Source: DAOPYE01 sp035352715
GTDB taxonomy: Bacteria > Acidobacteriota > Holophagae > Holophagales > Holophagaceae
NCBI GenBank assembly: GCA_035352715.1
Contig: DAOPYE010000066.1
Coordinates: forward strand, 1 to 15,323
Direction: 5' to 3'
DNA length: 15,323 nucleotides
Shown: positions 6,920 to 14,595 of the stretch, one piece after another
Position numbering within the stretch: the first letter of the stretch is position 1
How the letters are laid out: each line of letters opens with the position of its first letter
Notes under the pieces: generated by a model
Databases searched by the model: none
What the model was told of the DNA's origin: nothing
What the model saw: only the letters and a program-made list of their open reading frames with translations
Program-made: the position numbers and the translations under genes

Positions 6920-8100
6920 TATCGGATCTGCACGTCCTTCAGGAAGCGGTTGGTCAGCACCCGTCGCAGCCGCCGCAGGATATTGCGCCGGATGTCGAGT
7001 TCCTGCGGCAGGTTGGGATCCTGCAGGGCCTCGTTGATCTTGGTGCCCGCGACAATGTGGATGATGTCGCTATCCAGCAGGAGGCCCGCAAGCTGCGTGA
7101 CGGCATTGGGCTTGAGGAGTTCAGGATTCTCCTCTTCCTCCAGCAGGCGCACGAGCTTGGCCAGCGTGATGGCACCTTCCGTCACAAGGTCGAAGCCCTC
7201 CATCACCGACGTCGGCGGGATCTCCGGGTCCAGATCCTTCAGATCCATGAAGACAGAACGGTTCAGTTCGCGGGACATGATGCCCGTCGTGGTGCCGCCG
7301 CAGATGATCTTGCGGCCCTTGAAGGTCGCCGCCATGGCGGCCATTTCAACATCGCGCCGCCGGTCCACCGGAGGCCCTGTGAACACGATCACCTCGCGGG
7401 GATTGCGCAGATAGATCACGCCGCAGGTGATGTCATCCTTCGCCCTGAATCCATCCATGGACAGCGCCCGCTGCGCCAGTGTCCGCGCCAGATGGCGGGC
7501 CGAGATGGCCGGACGATCCAGGATCGTATCGCACAGGTATCGGGAAGCGGCGTCGGCCCCCCAGCCCAAAGGCGTCGTACGCTGTCCGACCCCGGCCTGG
7601 CTCACGCCGTCAGAAAAAATGGCGATGCGATCTCCGGGCTGGGCCACAAAGCTGCTGCAGCGAAGGCTCGCCTCGCGACCCGAGGTGAGGTTCACGGTCA
7701 GCGTTTCGATATCCACGGGGATCTGAATGCCATCGCGCAACAGGGCATATGGGGGATTGTCGAATTCGACGATCCGGGTCTCACCTCGGCGGTCCATGTC
7801 CACGATGGTGAACGTGGAATAGGCGATCTTGCGCTCGCTGCAGACGGGAAGCGTCTCCATGATCGTCTTGGCCGCATGCGTGATGTCCATGTCCTCGGTC
7901 ACGTAGCGCGCCAGCATCGAAGTGGTCAGCGTCGCCAGGACCGAGGCCTTGATGCCGCTGCCAAGCCCATCGGCGAGCACCGAAATGACGCGATCGCCGC
8001 CCTCCGTCTTCTGGGACAGGAACACGTCGCCGCACACCATCTGGTTGTGCTTGCGTTCCTGGAAGTGATCCACCTCGATGAAGTAGTTGGTCTCAGACAT
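6913..8100 (-). CDS. SpoIIE/PP2C-type Ser/Thr phosphatase of the sensory hydrogenase module
   Basis: 395 aa. Residues about 15-232 form a SpoIIE-like PP2C phosphatase domain with metal-binding aspartates at CGDVF (D25), LADGLGSG (D44), IFSDGVSQ (D164) and KDDITCGVIYL (D222-D223). Such enzymes remove phosphate from Ser/Thr, often on anti-sigma-factor antagonists. The last 160 residues (REVIVFTGPP... to the end) are a separate region with a glycine-rich IICGGTTTGIMSRE loop, PPTSVMEGFDLVTEGAITL and an Arg-rich end; I cannot assign it to a named domain. The gene overlaps the hydS stop by 8 bp (ATGTCTGA) and has only a weak ribosome binding site, so its translation is coupled to hydS. Phosphatases of this kind are known beside PAS-containing sensory [FeFe]-hydrogenases, making it the likely output of HydS. 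Its substrate is not in the window. Confidence 0.85.
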   Translation of the reverse strand: MSETNYFIEVDHFQERKHNQMVCGDVFLSQKTEGGDRVISVLADGLGSGIKASVLATLTTSMLARYVTEDMDITHAAKTIMETLPVCSERKIAYSTFTIVDMDRRGETRIVEFDNPPYALLRDGIQIPVDIETLTVNLTSGREASLRCSSFVAQPGDRIAIFSDGVSQAGVGQRTTPLGWGADAASRYLCDTILDRPAISARHLARTLAQRALSMDGFRAKDDITCGVIYLRNPREVIVFTGPPVDRRRDVEMAAMAATFKGRKIICGGTTTGIMSRELNRSVFMDLKDLDPEIPPTSVMEGFDLVTEGAITLAKLVRLLEEEENPELLKPNAVTQLAGLLLDSDIIHIVAGTKINEALQDPNLPQELDIRRNILRRLRRVLTNRFLKDVQIRYI

Positions 8101-9838
8101 TACCTGAACCCCGGCTTGAAGCGGCGTCGTTGGGCGGAGCCAGCCGGTAGGAATCCATGATGCCGTTGAGCATCAGCTCTGTATCGGCGGCGTTCTCGCC
8201 CAGCAGGTAGGCGATCTGCTGAACCGTCGTCAGGTTCTTGCGGATGACGTCCTGGGCCTGCTGCATGATGCGTTCGCGCTGCACGGCGGGCTCCGTGATG
8301 TCCTGCAGGATGCCTCCCACGAGATGGCCCGCCTCGATGGGGAAGATGACGGTGCGCAGGATCTGGCTCTTGTAACGCAAATCCTTGCGGATGGAGTCCA
8401 CATCGCCTCGCAGCACCCGGGTGAAGAGATCGTGGAAGGTGAGCACCTTGCGCAGATCCGCGCCGTCCATGCCGGGTTTCGCCTCGAAGATCGTCTGCGT
8501 CTCCTCGCCCATGAGCTCGGCGAACTTGCGGTTGCAGTCCACGATATTCAAATGCTCGTTCACGATGACCGCCCCGGAGGGCATGGCGTGGATCAGGGCG
8601 TTGGCCTTGTTGAGCGCCAGCTTGCGCATGTAGGAAACGCACATGTTCGGCTCGGCGCGGCCATCGAGCATCGCCACGGCCAGGTTCCGGCAGGTGTCGT
8701 ATCCGCAGCCGCCACAGTTGAGTTCTTCCTCGATCACCTGCTTGCCCAATCGCCACAGCGACTGGGTGATGGCCTCGGCATCGTGCTCGGCGTGAACGAT
8801 CTGCGCCGCCGCCAGCGCGCGGCTCAGATCGAAATCCGGCCTCTGGTTGCGGATCTTCAGATCCTGGGCGTAATCGAACACGCGCAGCGCACGCACGGCC
8901 GTGCCGCAGTTCCGCTCGGTTTCCGGGCCGTTCACGCATCCGCCCTCGCAGGCCAGCAGTTCGAGAAAGACCTTCTTGTCCTGCGTCAACTCGTGCAATC
9001 CGTCGATGACGCGCTTCAGGTTCTCCAGGCCGGAGAAAGCCATGAACCGAACATCTGGCGCATCAAAGCGGGCAGCGATGCCGCGGTTCATGCCGCCATC
9101 CACGGGATACAGCGCCCCTTCCGACGCCCGTCGCGGGATGAAGACATCTTCGGGCTGCGGCGTCTCCCGCGCGGGATCAATGCCGCGGTCCTCGAACCAG
9201 CGACGCACTTCGCGGAATCCCAGGGCGACGTGCAGACGATCAGGCCGTTCATCAGATTCCAGTTTTTTGGAAATACAAGGCCCCACAAACACCACGCCAA
9301 TATCATCTCCGAAGGTCTCGCGGAGCAGCACGGTGTGGGCCTGCAGGGGGGACTGGATGTGTACCACGTTCGGCAGCAGCTCGGAGTGGTAGCGGCGGAT
9401 CAGTTCGACCACCGTGGGGCACGTGGACGAAATGTAGACGCCCGGCCCGCCCTCTTCAAGCGTCTCGGCGCAGGCAGCGGAAACCTGCTCCGCCCCCAGA
9501 GAAGTCTCTGAAACCCCCCAGAAGCCCAGCAGCTTCAGGGATCGAATGATCCTCGCGGGATCCACGCCGGGCCATTCGGTCACGAAGGAAGGCGCGAGGC
9601 TCACCACGACGCGCTCCTTGCGCTTGAGCAGCAGCTTGACGCGGCCGAGATCGTCGCGCACCTTCTTCGCCCCCACGGGGCAGGTGTTCACGCAGGTGCC
9701 GCAATAGACGCATCGGTCCGACATGACCATGGCGCTGTCGTTCACGACCTGGATGGCCTTGACGGGGCACTCGCGCACGCACTTGTAGCAGTCCTGGCAT
9801 TGCGCCAGTTCGGTGAAGATGGGCTGAAGAATGTTCAT
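8093..9838 (-). CDS. hydS: Sensory [FeFe]-hydrogenase with PAS domain
   Basis: 581 aa. Two [4Fe-4S] motifs (C14, C17, C20, C24 and C43, C46, C49, C53) lead into an H-cluster domain whose four cluster cysteines are C140 (SSTCP), C188 (GPCISKK), C297 and C301 (ACEGGCVNG). A further Fe-S motif C375, C378, C383, C400 (CGGCGYDTC...C) and a PAS domain (about 410-515, MPSGAVIVNEHLNIVDCN) follow. Compared with catalytic enzymes, the proton-transfer cysteine of TSCCP is Thr139, the MPC methionine is Gly186, and the methionine before the last motif is Leu295. These changes and the PAS domain match the sensory (group C / HydS) class; the phosphatase neighbour suggests the phosphatase-linked subtype. The inferred role is to sense H2 or redox state and pass it to the downstream phosphatase. 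The start overlaps the previous stop as ATGA with no clear ribosome binding site. Confidence 0.92.
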   Translation of the reverse strand: MNILQPIFTELAQCQDCYKCVRECPVKAIQVVNDSAMVMSDRCVYCGTCVNTCPVGAKKVRDDLGRVKLLLKRKERVVVSLAPSFVTEWPGVDPARIIRSLKLLGFWGVSETSLGAEQVSAACAETLEEGGPGVYISSTCPTVVELIRRYHSELLPNVVHIQSPLQAHTVLLRETFGDDIGVVFVGPCISKKLESDERPDRLHVALGFREVRRWFEDRGIDPARETPQPEDVFIPRRASEGALYPVDGGMNRGIAARFDAPDVRFMAFSGLENLKRVIDGLHELTQDKKVFLELLACEGGCVNGPETERNCGTAVRALRVFDYAQDLKIRNQRPDFDLSRALAAAQIVHAEHDAEAITQSLWRLGKQVIEEELNCGGCGYDTCRNLAVAMLDGRAEPNMCVSYMRKLALNKANALIHAMPSGAVIVNEHLNIVDCNRKFAELMGEETQTIFEAKPGMDGADLRKVLTFHDLFTRVLRGDVDSIRKDLRYKSQILRTVIFPIEAGHLVGGILQDITEPAVQRERIMQQAQDVIRKNLTTVQQIAYLLGENAADTELMLNGIMDSYRLAPPNDAASSRGSGNV

Positions 9839-10110
9839 CGGGATCCCGGGGTCAAGTCATCCAGAAGATCCTCCAGCAGGCCCGTGAGCTTGGAGGGTTC
9901 CACCTCGCAGTGGCATTCGCCATCGAATGTCAAATTCGGTCCCTGACGACAGCGATCCTGGCAAAGCGTGCCCGTAAGGTGCACGCAATCCTCAAGGTGC
10001 CTTGTACGCAAAAACTCCCGGGCCGTTTCAACGGCCCGGGAGTTTCCACGTGCAAAACACGAACTGCCCATGCAGATCACAAGTTCATGTTCAGCTTCGG
10101 ACGGTGGCAT
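9835..10110 (-). CDS. Small thioredoxin-like [2Fe-2S] ferredoxin
   Basis: 91-aa NuoE-like [2Fe-2S] protein of the thioredoxin fold. The four cluster cysteines follow the family spacing: C13 and C18 (CMGSSC), C50 and C54 (CQDRC). It probably carries electrons between the hydrogenase modules, possibly to or from HydS. The frame is open to ATGs at 10152 and 10125, but ATG 10110 (MPPSEAEHELVIC) is chosen because GAGGAG lies 7 nt before it. It overlaps the end of hydA by 20 bp and the start of hydS by 4 bp (ATGA). Small proteins of this type are known beside sensory hydrogenases. Its coding sequence contains a large palindrome with terminator-like features (10012-10045). Confidence 0.9.
   Translation of the reverse strand: MPPSEAEHELVICMGSSCFARGNSRAVETAREFLRTRHLEDCVHLTGTLCQDRCRQGPNLTFDGECHCEVEPSKLTGLLEDLLDDLTPGSR
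10007..10045 (-). terminator. Terminator-like palindrome inside the [2Fe-2S] protein gene
   Basis: Positions 10012-10027 and 10030-10045 are perfectly complementary (16-bp arms around 2 nt; in RNA about 15 bp with a 4-nt loop). On the coding strand it reads AAACTCCCGGGCCGTT then AACGGCCCGGGAGTTT and runs into two more T residues, giving five T in a row before GCG. That is the shape of an intrinsic terminator in the direction of operon transcription, fully within codons for GNSRAVETAREF. It would lower transcription into hydS and the phosphatase unless ribosomes cover it. Confidence 0.6.
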
Positions 10111-12190
10111 TGCGGAACTCCTCATCGGGATGCTCCTCGAGTGCCTTGGCAATCGCGGCCTTCACATCATCCAGCGAGCAGTGCTGCTTGGCTACCCCGT
10201 TTACGGTCACGGAGGGACCGCGATCGCAGGCTTCCATGCAGAACGTGGCGCGAATATCCAGGTAATCCGTCAGATCCGCCTGGTCCACAAACTTCAGGGT
10301 CTGGCGGAGCAGTTCCTGAGCGCCGCGCAGCTGGCAACCCGTTCCGACACACACGGTGACAGGGATCTTCTCCTTGCCGGAGATTTCGCCCAGGGCCAGG
10401 GGCTCGTTGGCGATGCGCTTGCGGTTCTGGTAGACCGTGTGCAGCAGGTGGTGGGCCTTGTGGCTATTGGGGGCGCCGCCGATGTGGTCTTCGTAGCACT
10501 TGGTCAGGGCGAGATTGTCCTGGGAGCGGTGGAAATCCAATGAGGCGTCGATGTGGCGCAGGGCCTCGCGGCGCTTGGCCACGATCTTACTGTCCTGGGC
10601 GACGGGCTGGCCGCCGCCATTCACGCAGCCGTTGGGGCAGGACATCACTTCGACGAAGTCGTAGTGGGCCTTGCCTTCCTTGATCGCGCGCACCAGCTTG
10701 CGGGTGTTCGCGAGGCCGTGGACCACGGCGCCCTTGATGGTGCCGATGGACAGGTTGGCCGTGAACTCGCGGACGCCATCCATCTTGCGGACTTCCATCA
10801 CCACGTCCTGCAGGGCGGCGCGGCCCTCGGGGGTGGCTTCCAACTCGGCGGCGGCATAGCGCAGCACGGCTTCCGTCACGCCACCGGAGTTGCCGAAGAT
10901 GACACCCGCGCCGCTCTTGGCGCCGAAGGGCATATCCAGGCTCTCGGGATCAAGCTCAGCCAGGGCGATGCCGGCATCCTTGATCATGCGGATGGCTTCC
11001 TGGGTGGTCAGCACGCAATCCGTGTCGAGCGAGCCGTCCACGCCCAGTTCGGGGCGCTGGGCTTCGAACTTCTTGGCCGTGCAGGGCATGATGCTGACGA
11101 CGACCAGATCCTTGCGGTCAATGCCGAACTCCTTGGGCAGCACGTCCTTGGCCAGGCTGCTGAACATGCCCTGGGGGCTGCGGCAGCTGGAGATGTGCTG
11201 AACGGTCTTCTGGGTGCCGTCGGCGGCCACTTCGGTGTGGGGAAGCAGTTCAGGGAAATCCTGTTCGGCCAGCTTCACCCACGCGGGGCAGCAGGAGGTG
11301 AAGAGGGGCAGATCCTCGCCCTTCTTCTTGCGGGCCACGAACTCGTTGGCTTCCTCGAGGATCGTCAGATCCGCGGCGAAGGCCGTGTCGTAGACCTTGT
11401 CGAAGCCCAGGCGGCGCAGGCTGGCCACCAGCTTGCCCATGACATGGGTGTCGGCGGGCAGGTTGAAGGCCTCGCCGATGGCGGCGCGGACCGCGGGAGC
11501 GATCTGGACAACAACTGTCTTCTTTGGGTTCTCGAGAGAAGCGTGGACCTTCTCGATCTCGGACTTCACGGTGATGGCGCCCGTGGGACACACGGAGGCG
11601 CACTGGCCGCAGAGCACGCACTCAACGTCCTTCAGGCCCTTGCCAAAGGCGGGGGTGACGACGCTGTTGGAGCCGCGGTGGCTGAATTCCAGGACGCCGA
11701 TGCCCTGAATCTCGGAGCAGTAGCGCACGCAGTCGCCGCAGAGCACGCACTTGTTGGGATCGCGCACCAGGCTGGCAGAGCTGGTGTCCAGGGGCCTCAC
11801 GACCACAGGAGCCTTGAAGCGCACCTTGCGCACACCCAGGCGCTCGGAGAGGGACTGCAGCTTGCAGGCGCCGCTCTTGTCGCAGGTGGGGCAGTCATGC
11901 TGGCCGCTGGCGAGCAAGAGTTCCAGGTTCACCTTGCGCAGTTCGCGGACCGCGGCGCTCTGGGTCTTGATCTTGAGGCCGGGTTCCACGGGAGCGGAAC
12001 AGGCGGCGACCAAGCCGCGCCCTTCCACTTCCACCATGCAAAGTCGGCAGGCGCCGTAGACGGACAGCTCGGAGTGGTAGCAAAAGGTGGGCAGCTCGAT
12101 GTGCGCGCCGCGGATCACCTCCAGCAGGTTCTTCTCGCCGTTCAGGGCAACCTGCACACCATCAATGGTCAGGGTCTTCTCAGCAGTCAT
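10091..12190 (-). CDS. hydA: [FeFe]-hydrogenase catalytic subunit HydA (trimeric, NAD-linked type)
   Basis: 699-aa catalytic subunit that forms or oxidises H2 at the H-cluster. In order: plant-type [2Fe-2S] (C37, C48, C51, C64); His-Cys [4Fe-4S] (H98, C100, C103, C109); two [4Fe-4S] clusters (C148, C151, C154, C158 and C191, C194, C197, C201); the H-cluster domain with all canonical motifs, TSCCPAW (C300, C301), IMPCTAKKFE (C370) and VMSCPNGCVNGGGQ (C518, C522); and a C-terminal thioredoxin-like [2Fe-2S] domain (C614, C619, C651, C655). This is the group A layout of the Thermotoga maritima-type HydABC complex. The proton-transfer Cys300 is present, so it should be fully active, in contrast to HydS. 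The ATG is 3 bp after the hydB stop with GGAG 8 nt upstream. The maturases needed for the H-cluster are not in the window. Confidence 0.97.
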   Translation of the reverse strand: MTAEKTLTIDGVQVALNGEKNLLEVIRGAHIELPTFCYHSELSVYGACRLCMVEVEGRGLVAACSAPVEPGLKIKTQSAAVRELRKVNLELLLASGQHDCPTCDKSGACKLQSLSERLGVRKVRFKAPVVVRPLDTSSASLVRDPNKCVLCGDCVRYCSEIQGIGVLEFSHRGSNSVVTPAFGKGLKDVECVLCGQCASVCPTGAITVKSEIEKVHASLENPKKTVVVQIAPAVRAAIGEAFNLPADTHVMGKLVASLRRLGFDKVYDTAFAADLTILEEANEFVARKKKGEDLPLFTSCCPAWVKLAEQDFPELLPHTEVAADGTQKTVQHISSCRSPQGMFSSLAKDVLPKEFGIDRKDLVVVSIMPCTAKKFEAQRPELGVDGSLDTDCVLTTQEAIRMIKDAGIALAELDPESLDMPFGAKSGAGVIFGNSGGVTEAVLRYAAAELEATPEGRAALQDVVMEVRKMDGVREFTANLSIGTIKGAVVHGLANTRKLVRAIKEGKAHYDFVEVMSCPNGCVNGGGQPVAQDSKIVAKRREALRHIDASLDFHRSQDNLALTKCYEDHIGGAPNSHKAHHLLHTVYQNRKRIANEPLALGEISGKEKIPVTVCVGTGCQLRGAQELLRQTLKFVDQADLTDYLDIRATFCMEACDRGPSVTVNGVAKQHCSLDDVKAAIAKALEEHPDEEFRNATVRS

Positions 12191-12193
12191 GGA

Positions 12194-14098
12194 TTACACT
12201 CCAGCAATCGCGTTGAACTTGCAGGCTTCGACGCAGGCGCCGCAGCGAATGCACTTGTCGGGATCGATCTTGTGCGGCTGCTTGCGTTCGCCGCTGATGG
12301 CGTCCACGGGGCACTTGCGGACACAGACCGTGCAGCCTTTGCAAAGACTGGGGTCGATCTCGGGGGTCATCAGGGCCTTGCACTCACGCGCCGGGCAAAC
12401 CTTGCGATGCACGTGCGCCTCGTATTCGGCGCGGAAGTATTTGAGCGTCGACAGCACCGGGTTCGGCGCGGTCTTGCCCAGGGCGCACAGGGAGCCCAGC
12501 TTCACGTTCTTGGCCAGGGTCTCGAGCAGGGGCAGCGTCTCTTCGGTGGCGCGGCCTTCAACGATGTCTTCCAGCAGAGCCAGCATCTGCTTCGTGCCCT
12601 CACGGCAGGGCACGCACTTGCCGCAGCTCTCGTTCTGGGTGAACTGCATGAAGAACTTGGCCACCTGGACCATGCAGGTCTGGTGGTTCATCACCACGAG
12701 ACCGCCGGAACCCACCATCGCGCCGATGGAGGACAGGCTATCGAAGTCCATCGCCAGTTCCAGATGCTCGGGCGTGAGGCATCCGCCGGAAGGACCACCG
12801 ATCTGGACGGACTTGAAGCCCTTGGGATCGATGCTGCCATCCTTGGCGGTCACACCGCCGCCGACGCCCAGCACGATGTCGCGCAGGGTGGTGCCAAAGG
12901 GCACTTCGATGAGGCCCGTATTGGCCACATGGCCCGTCAGCGCGAACGTCTTGGTGCCGGGGCTCTTCTCGGTGCCAACCTTGCGATAGTCAGCCGCGCC
13001 GCTCAACAGAATCAGGGGCACGCTGGCCAGGGTCTCGACGTTGTTGATGATCGTGGGCTTGCACCACAAGCCGCTCTGGGCGGGAAACGGAGGCTTGGGC
13101 ATGGGCATGCCGCGCTTGCCTTCGATGGAGGCCAGCAGCGCCGTCTCTTCACCGCAGACGAAGGCGCCGGCGCCTTCCATCACGTGAACCGTAAAATTGA
13201 AGCCGGTGCCCAGGATGTTTTCACCCAGCAGGCCCGCGGCTTCGGCATCCGCGACGGCCTTGCGCACACGGGCCACGGCCAGGGGATACTCGGCACGAAC
13301 ATAGACATAGCCTTCATCGGCACCGATGCCGCGACCGGCGATCATCATGCCCTCAATCACAGCGTGGGGGTTGCCCTCCATGACGCTGCGATCCATGAAC
13401 GCGCCGGGATCGCCTTCGTCGCCATTGCAAACGATGTACTTCTTGCCCTTCGGCTGGATGCGGGCCATCTCCCACTTGCGGCCCGTGGGGAAGCCACCGC
13501 CGCCACGACCACGCAGGCCGCTGTCGAGGATCTCCTTGCAGACCTGCTCGTCGGTCATCTCCTGAATGGCCTTCATCGCCGCCTTGTATCCATCATTGTG
13601 GATGTATTCGCGGATGTCCTCAGGATCCAGGCTGCCGCAAGCCTTCAGCACCGTGCGGGTCTGGTGGGTGTAGAAGGGGATGTCATGCAGACCGCGGTAG
13701 GTCTTTTCTGTCGCGGGATCTTTGTACAGCAGGCGATCAACCACCTCGCCCTGCTTGAAGGTCTTCTCGACGATCTCCTTCACGTCCTCGGGCTTGACCT
13801 TGCCGTAGAGGATGCCATCGGGCTCGATGCTGAGCAGGGGACCCACCTGGCAGAAGCCCTGGCAACCGCTCTTGGTCAGCAGGCCATCCTTGTGAGCCTT
13901 GTCTTCGAAGTCCAGCTCGATTTCCAGGTTCAGGCCATGAGCCTTGGCTTCAGCCTGCAGAGCCGCAAACACCTTCATGGAACCACCGGCCATGCAGCCG
14001 GTGCCGGCGCAGATCACCACGCGGCGGGCGCAAAGCGAAGCGGCCGCCTCGTAGGACTTGGCGACTTCGTCCAGATTCAACGTGGTAACCGTGCTCAT
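12194..14098 (-). CDS. hydB: HydB, NADH/FMN-binding subunit of the HydABC hydrogenase (NuoF-like)
   Basis: 634 aa. An N-terminal thioredoxin-like [2Fe-2S] domain (C30, C35, C79, C83) is followed by a NuoF-like FMN- and NAD(H)-binding domain (GRGGGGFPTGRKW 197-209, GDEGDPGAFMDR 226-237), a [4Fe-4S] site (C492, C495, C498 in SCGKCVPCREG, plus C538) and two C-terminal ferredoxin [4Fe-4S] clusters (C586, C589, C592, C596; C616, C619, C622, C626). It exchanges electrons between NAD(H), ferredoxin and HydA. The C-terminal ferredoxin domain is typical of electron-bifurcating HydABC, though bifurcation cannot be proved from sequence. H562/H564, C568 and C573 could make the zinc site described in related HydB structures. 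Start: ATG 14098, preferred over the in-frame ATG 14137, has GGAGGAAG upstream and overlaps the hydC stop as ATGA. Confidence 0.96.
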   Translation of the reverse strand: MSTVTTLNLDEVAKSYEAAASLCARRVVICAGTGCMAGGSMKVFAALQAEAKAHGLNLEIELDFEDKAHKDGLLTKSGCQGFCQVGPLLSIEPDGILYGKVKPEDVKEIVEKTFKQGEVVDRLLYKDPATEKTYRGLHDIPFYTHQTRTVLKACGSLDPEDIREYIHNDGYKAAMKAIQEMTDEQVCKEILDSGLRGRGGGGFPTGRKWEMARIQPKGKKYIVCNGDEGDPGAFMDRSVMEGNPHAVIEGMMIAGRGIGADEGYVYVRAEYPLAVARVRKAVADAEAAGLLGENILGTGFNFTVHVMEGAGAFVCGEETALLASIEGKRGMPMPKPPFPAQSGLWCKPTIINNVETLASVPLILLSGAADYRKVGTEKSPGTKTFALTGHVANTGLIEVPFGTTLRDIVLGVGGGVTAKDGSIDPKGFKSVQIGGPSGGCLTPEHLELAMDFDSLSSIGAMVGSGGLVVMNHQTCMVQVAKFFMQFTQNESCGKCVPCREGTKQMLALLEDIVEGRATEETLPLLETLAKNVKLGSLCALGKTAPNPVLSTLKYFRAEYEAHVHRKVCPARECKALMTPEIDPSLCKGCTVCVRKCPVDAISGERKQPHKIDPDKCIRCGACVEACKFNAIAGV

Positions 14099-14595
14099 TG
14101 AGCTTCCTCCGTGCGGATCTTTTCGATGAAGCTGCAAGCCTGTTCGGGGCTCACCTGGCCGTGGATCTCATCGTTGATCACGACCGCAGGCGCGAGGCCA
14201 CAGGCGCCGAGGCAGGACACCGTCTCCAGCGTGAACAGCATGTCGCCGGTGGTGTTCTTGCCCTTGGACAAGCCCAGGTTGGCCATCAATGCGTCATGAA
14301 TATCCATGCTGCCCTTCACATGACAAGCCGTGCCGTCGCAGATGCGAACGATGTACTTGCCCTTGGGCTCGAGCGCGAAGTGGTGGTAGAAGGTCGCGAC
14401 GCCGTAGAGCTGGGCGGGCGAGATCTCCAGCGCCGTCGCCACGAAGGTCATCACTTCCTCAGGCAGGTAGCGATACTCCTCCTGCACCGCCTGGAGAATG
14501 GGAACGAGCTTGGACTTGTCGTAGCTGAATTTCTCCAGGATCTTGAAGACCTTGGTGAACTGCCTTTCCTGGCTATCCGTTAAGGTCGCTTGCAT
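14095..14595 (-). CDS. hydC: HydC, NuoE-like [2Fe-2S] subunit of the HydABC hydrogenase
   Basis: 166-aa homologue of the 24-kDa complex I subunit NuoE. An N-terminal helical part (about 1-75, with LVPILQAVQEEYRYLPEEV and YGVATFYHHF) precedes a thioredoxin-fold [2Fe-2S] domain with C86, C91 (CDGTAC) and C128, C132 (CLGAC), the exact family spacing. It binds HydB near the FMN. First gene of the operon hydC-hydB-hydA-[2Fe-2S]-hydS-phosphatase. A strong AAGGAGG lies 7 nt before the ATG. The order C-B-A is the one used in Thermotoga and many Firmicutes. Confidence 0.96.
   Translation of the reverse strand: MQATLTDSQERQFTKVFKILEKFSYDKSKLVPILQAVQEEYRYLPEEVMTFVATALEISPAQLYGVATFYHHFALEPKGKYIVRICDGTACHVKGSMDIHDALMANLGLSKGKNTTGDMLFTLETVSCLGACGLAPAVVINDEIHGQVSPEQACSFIEKIRTEEAQ

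Noticed and set aside
8324..9511. 395-codon plus-strand frame opposite hydS
   Set aside because: Antisense shadow of the hydS coding sequence; no family motifs.
8093..9838. HydS as a second catalytic hydrogenase
   Set aside because: The proton-relay Cys and pocket methionines are replaced and a PAS domain is fused at the C-terminal end, which fits a sensor better than an enzyme for H2 metabolism.
10553..14101. Very long open frame on the plus strand (1182 codons) opposite hydA and hydB
   Set aside because: It is the antisense shadow of hydA and hydB. High GC at third codon positions removes stop codons from the opposite strand. Its translation is a low-information His/Ala/Gly/Leu-rich sequence without motifs, whereas the minus strand shows full Fe-S and H-cluster motifs.
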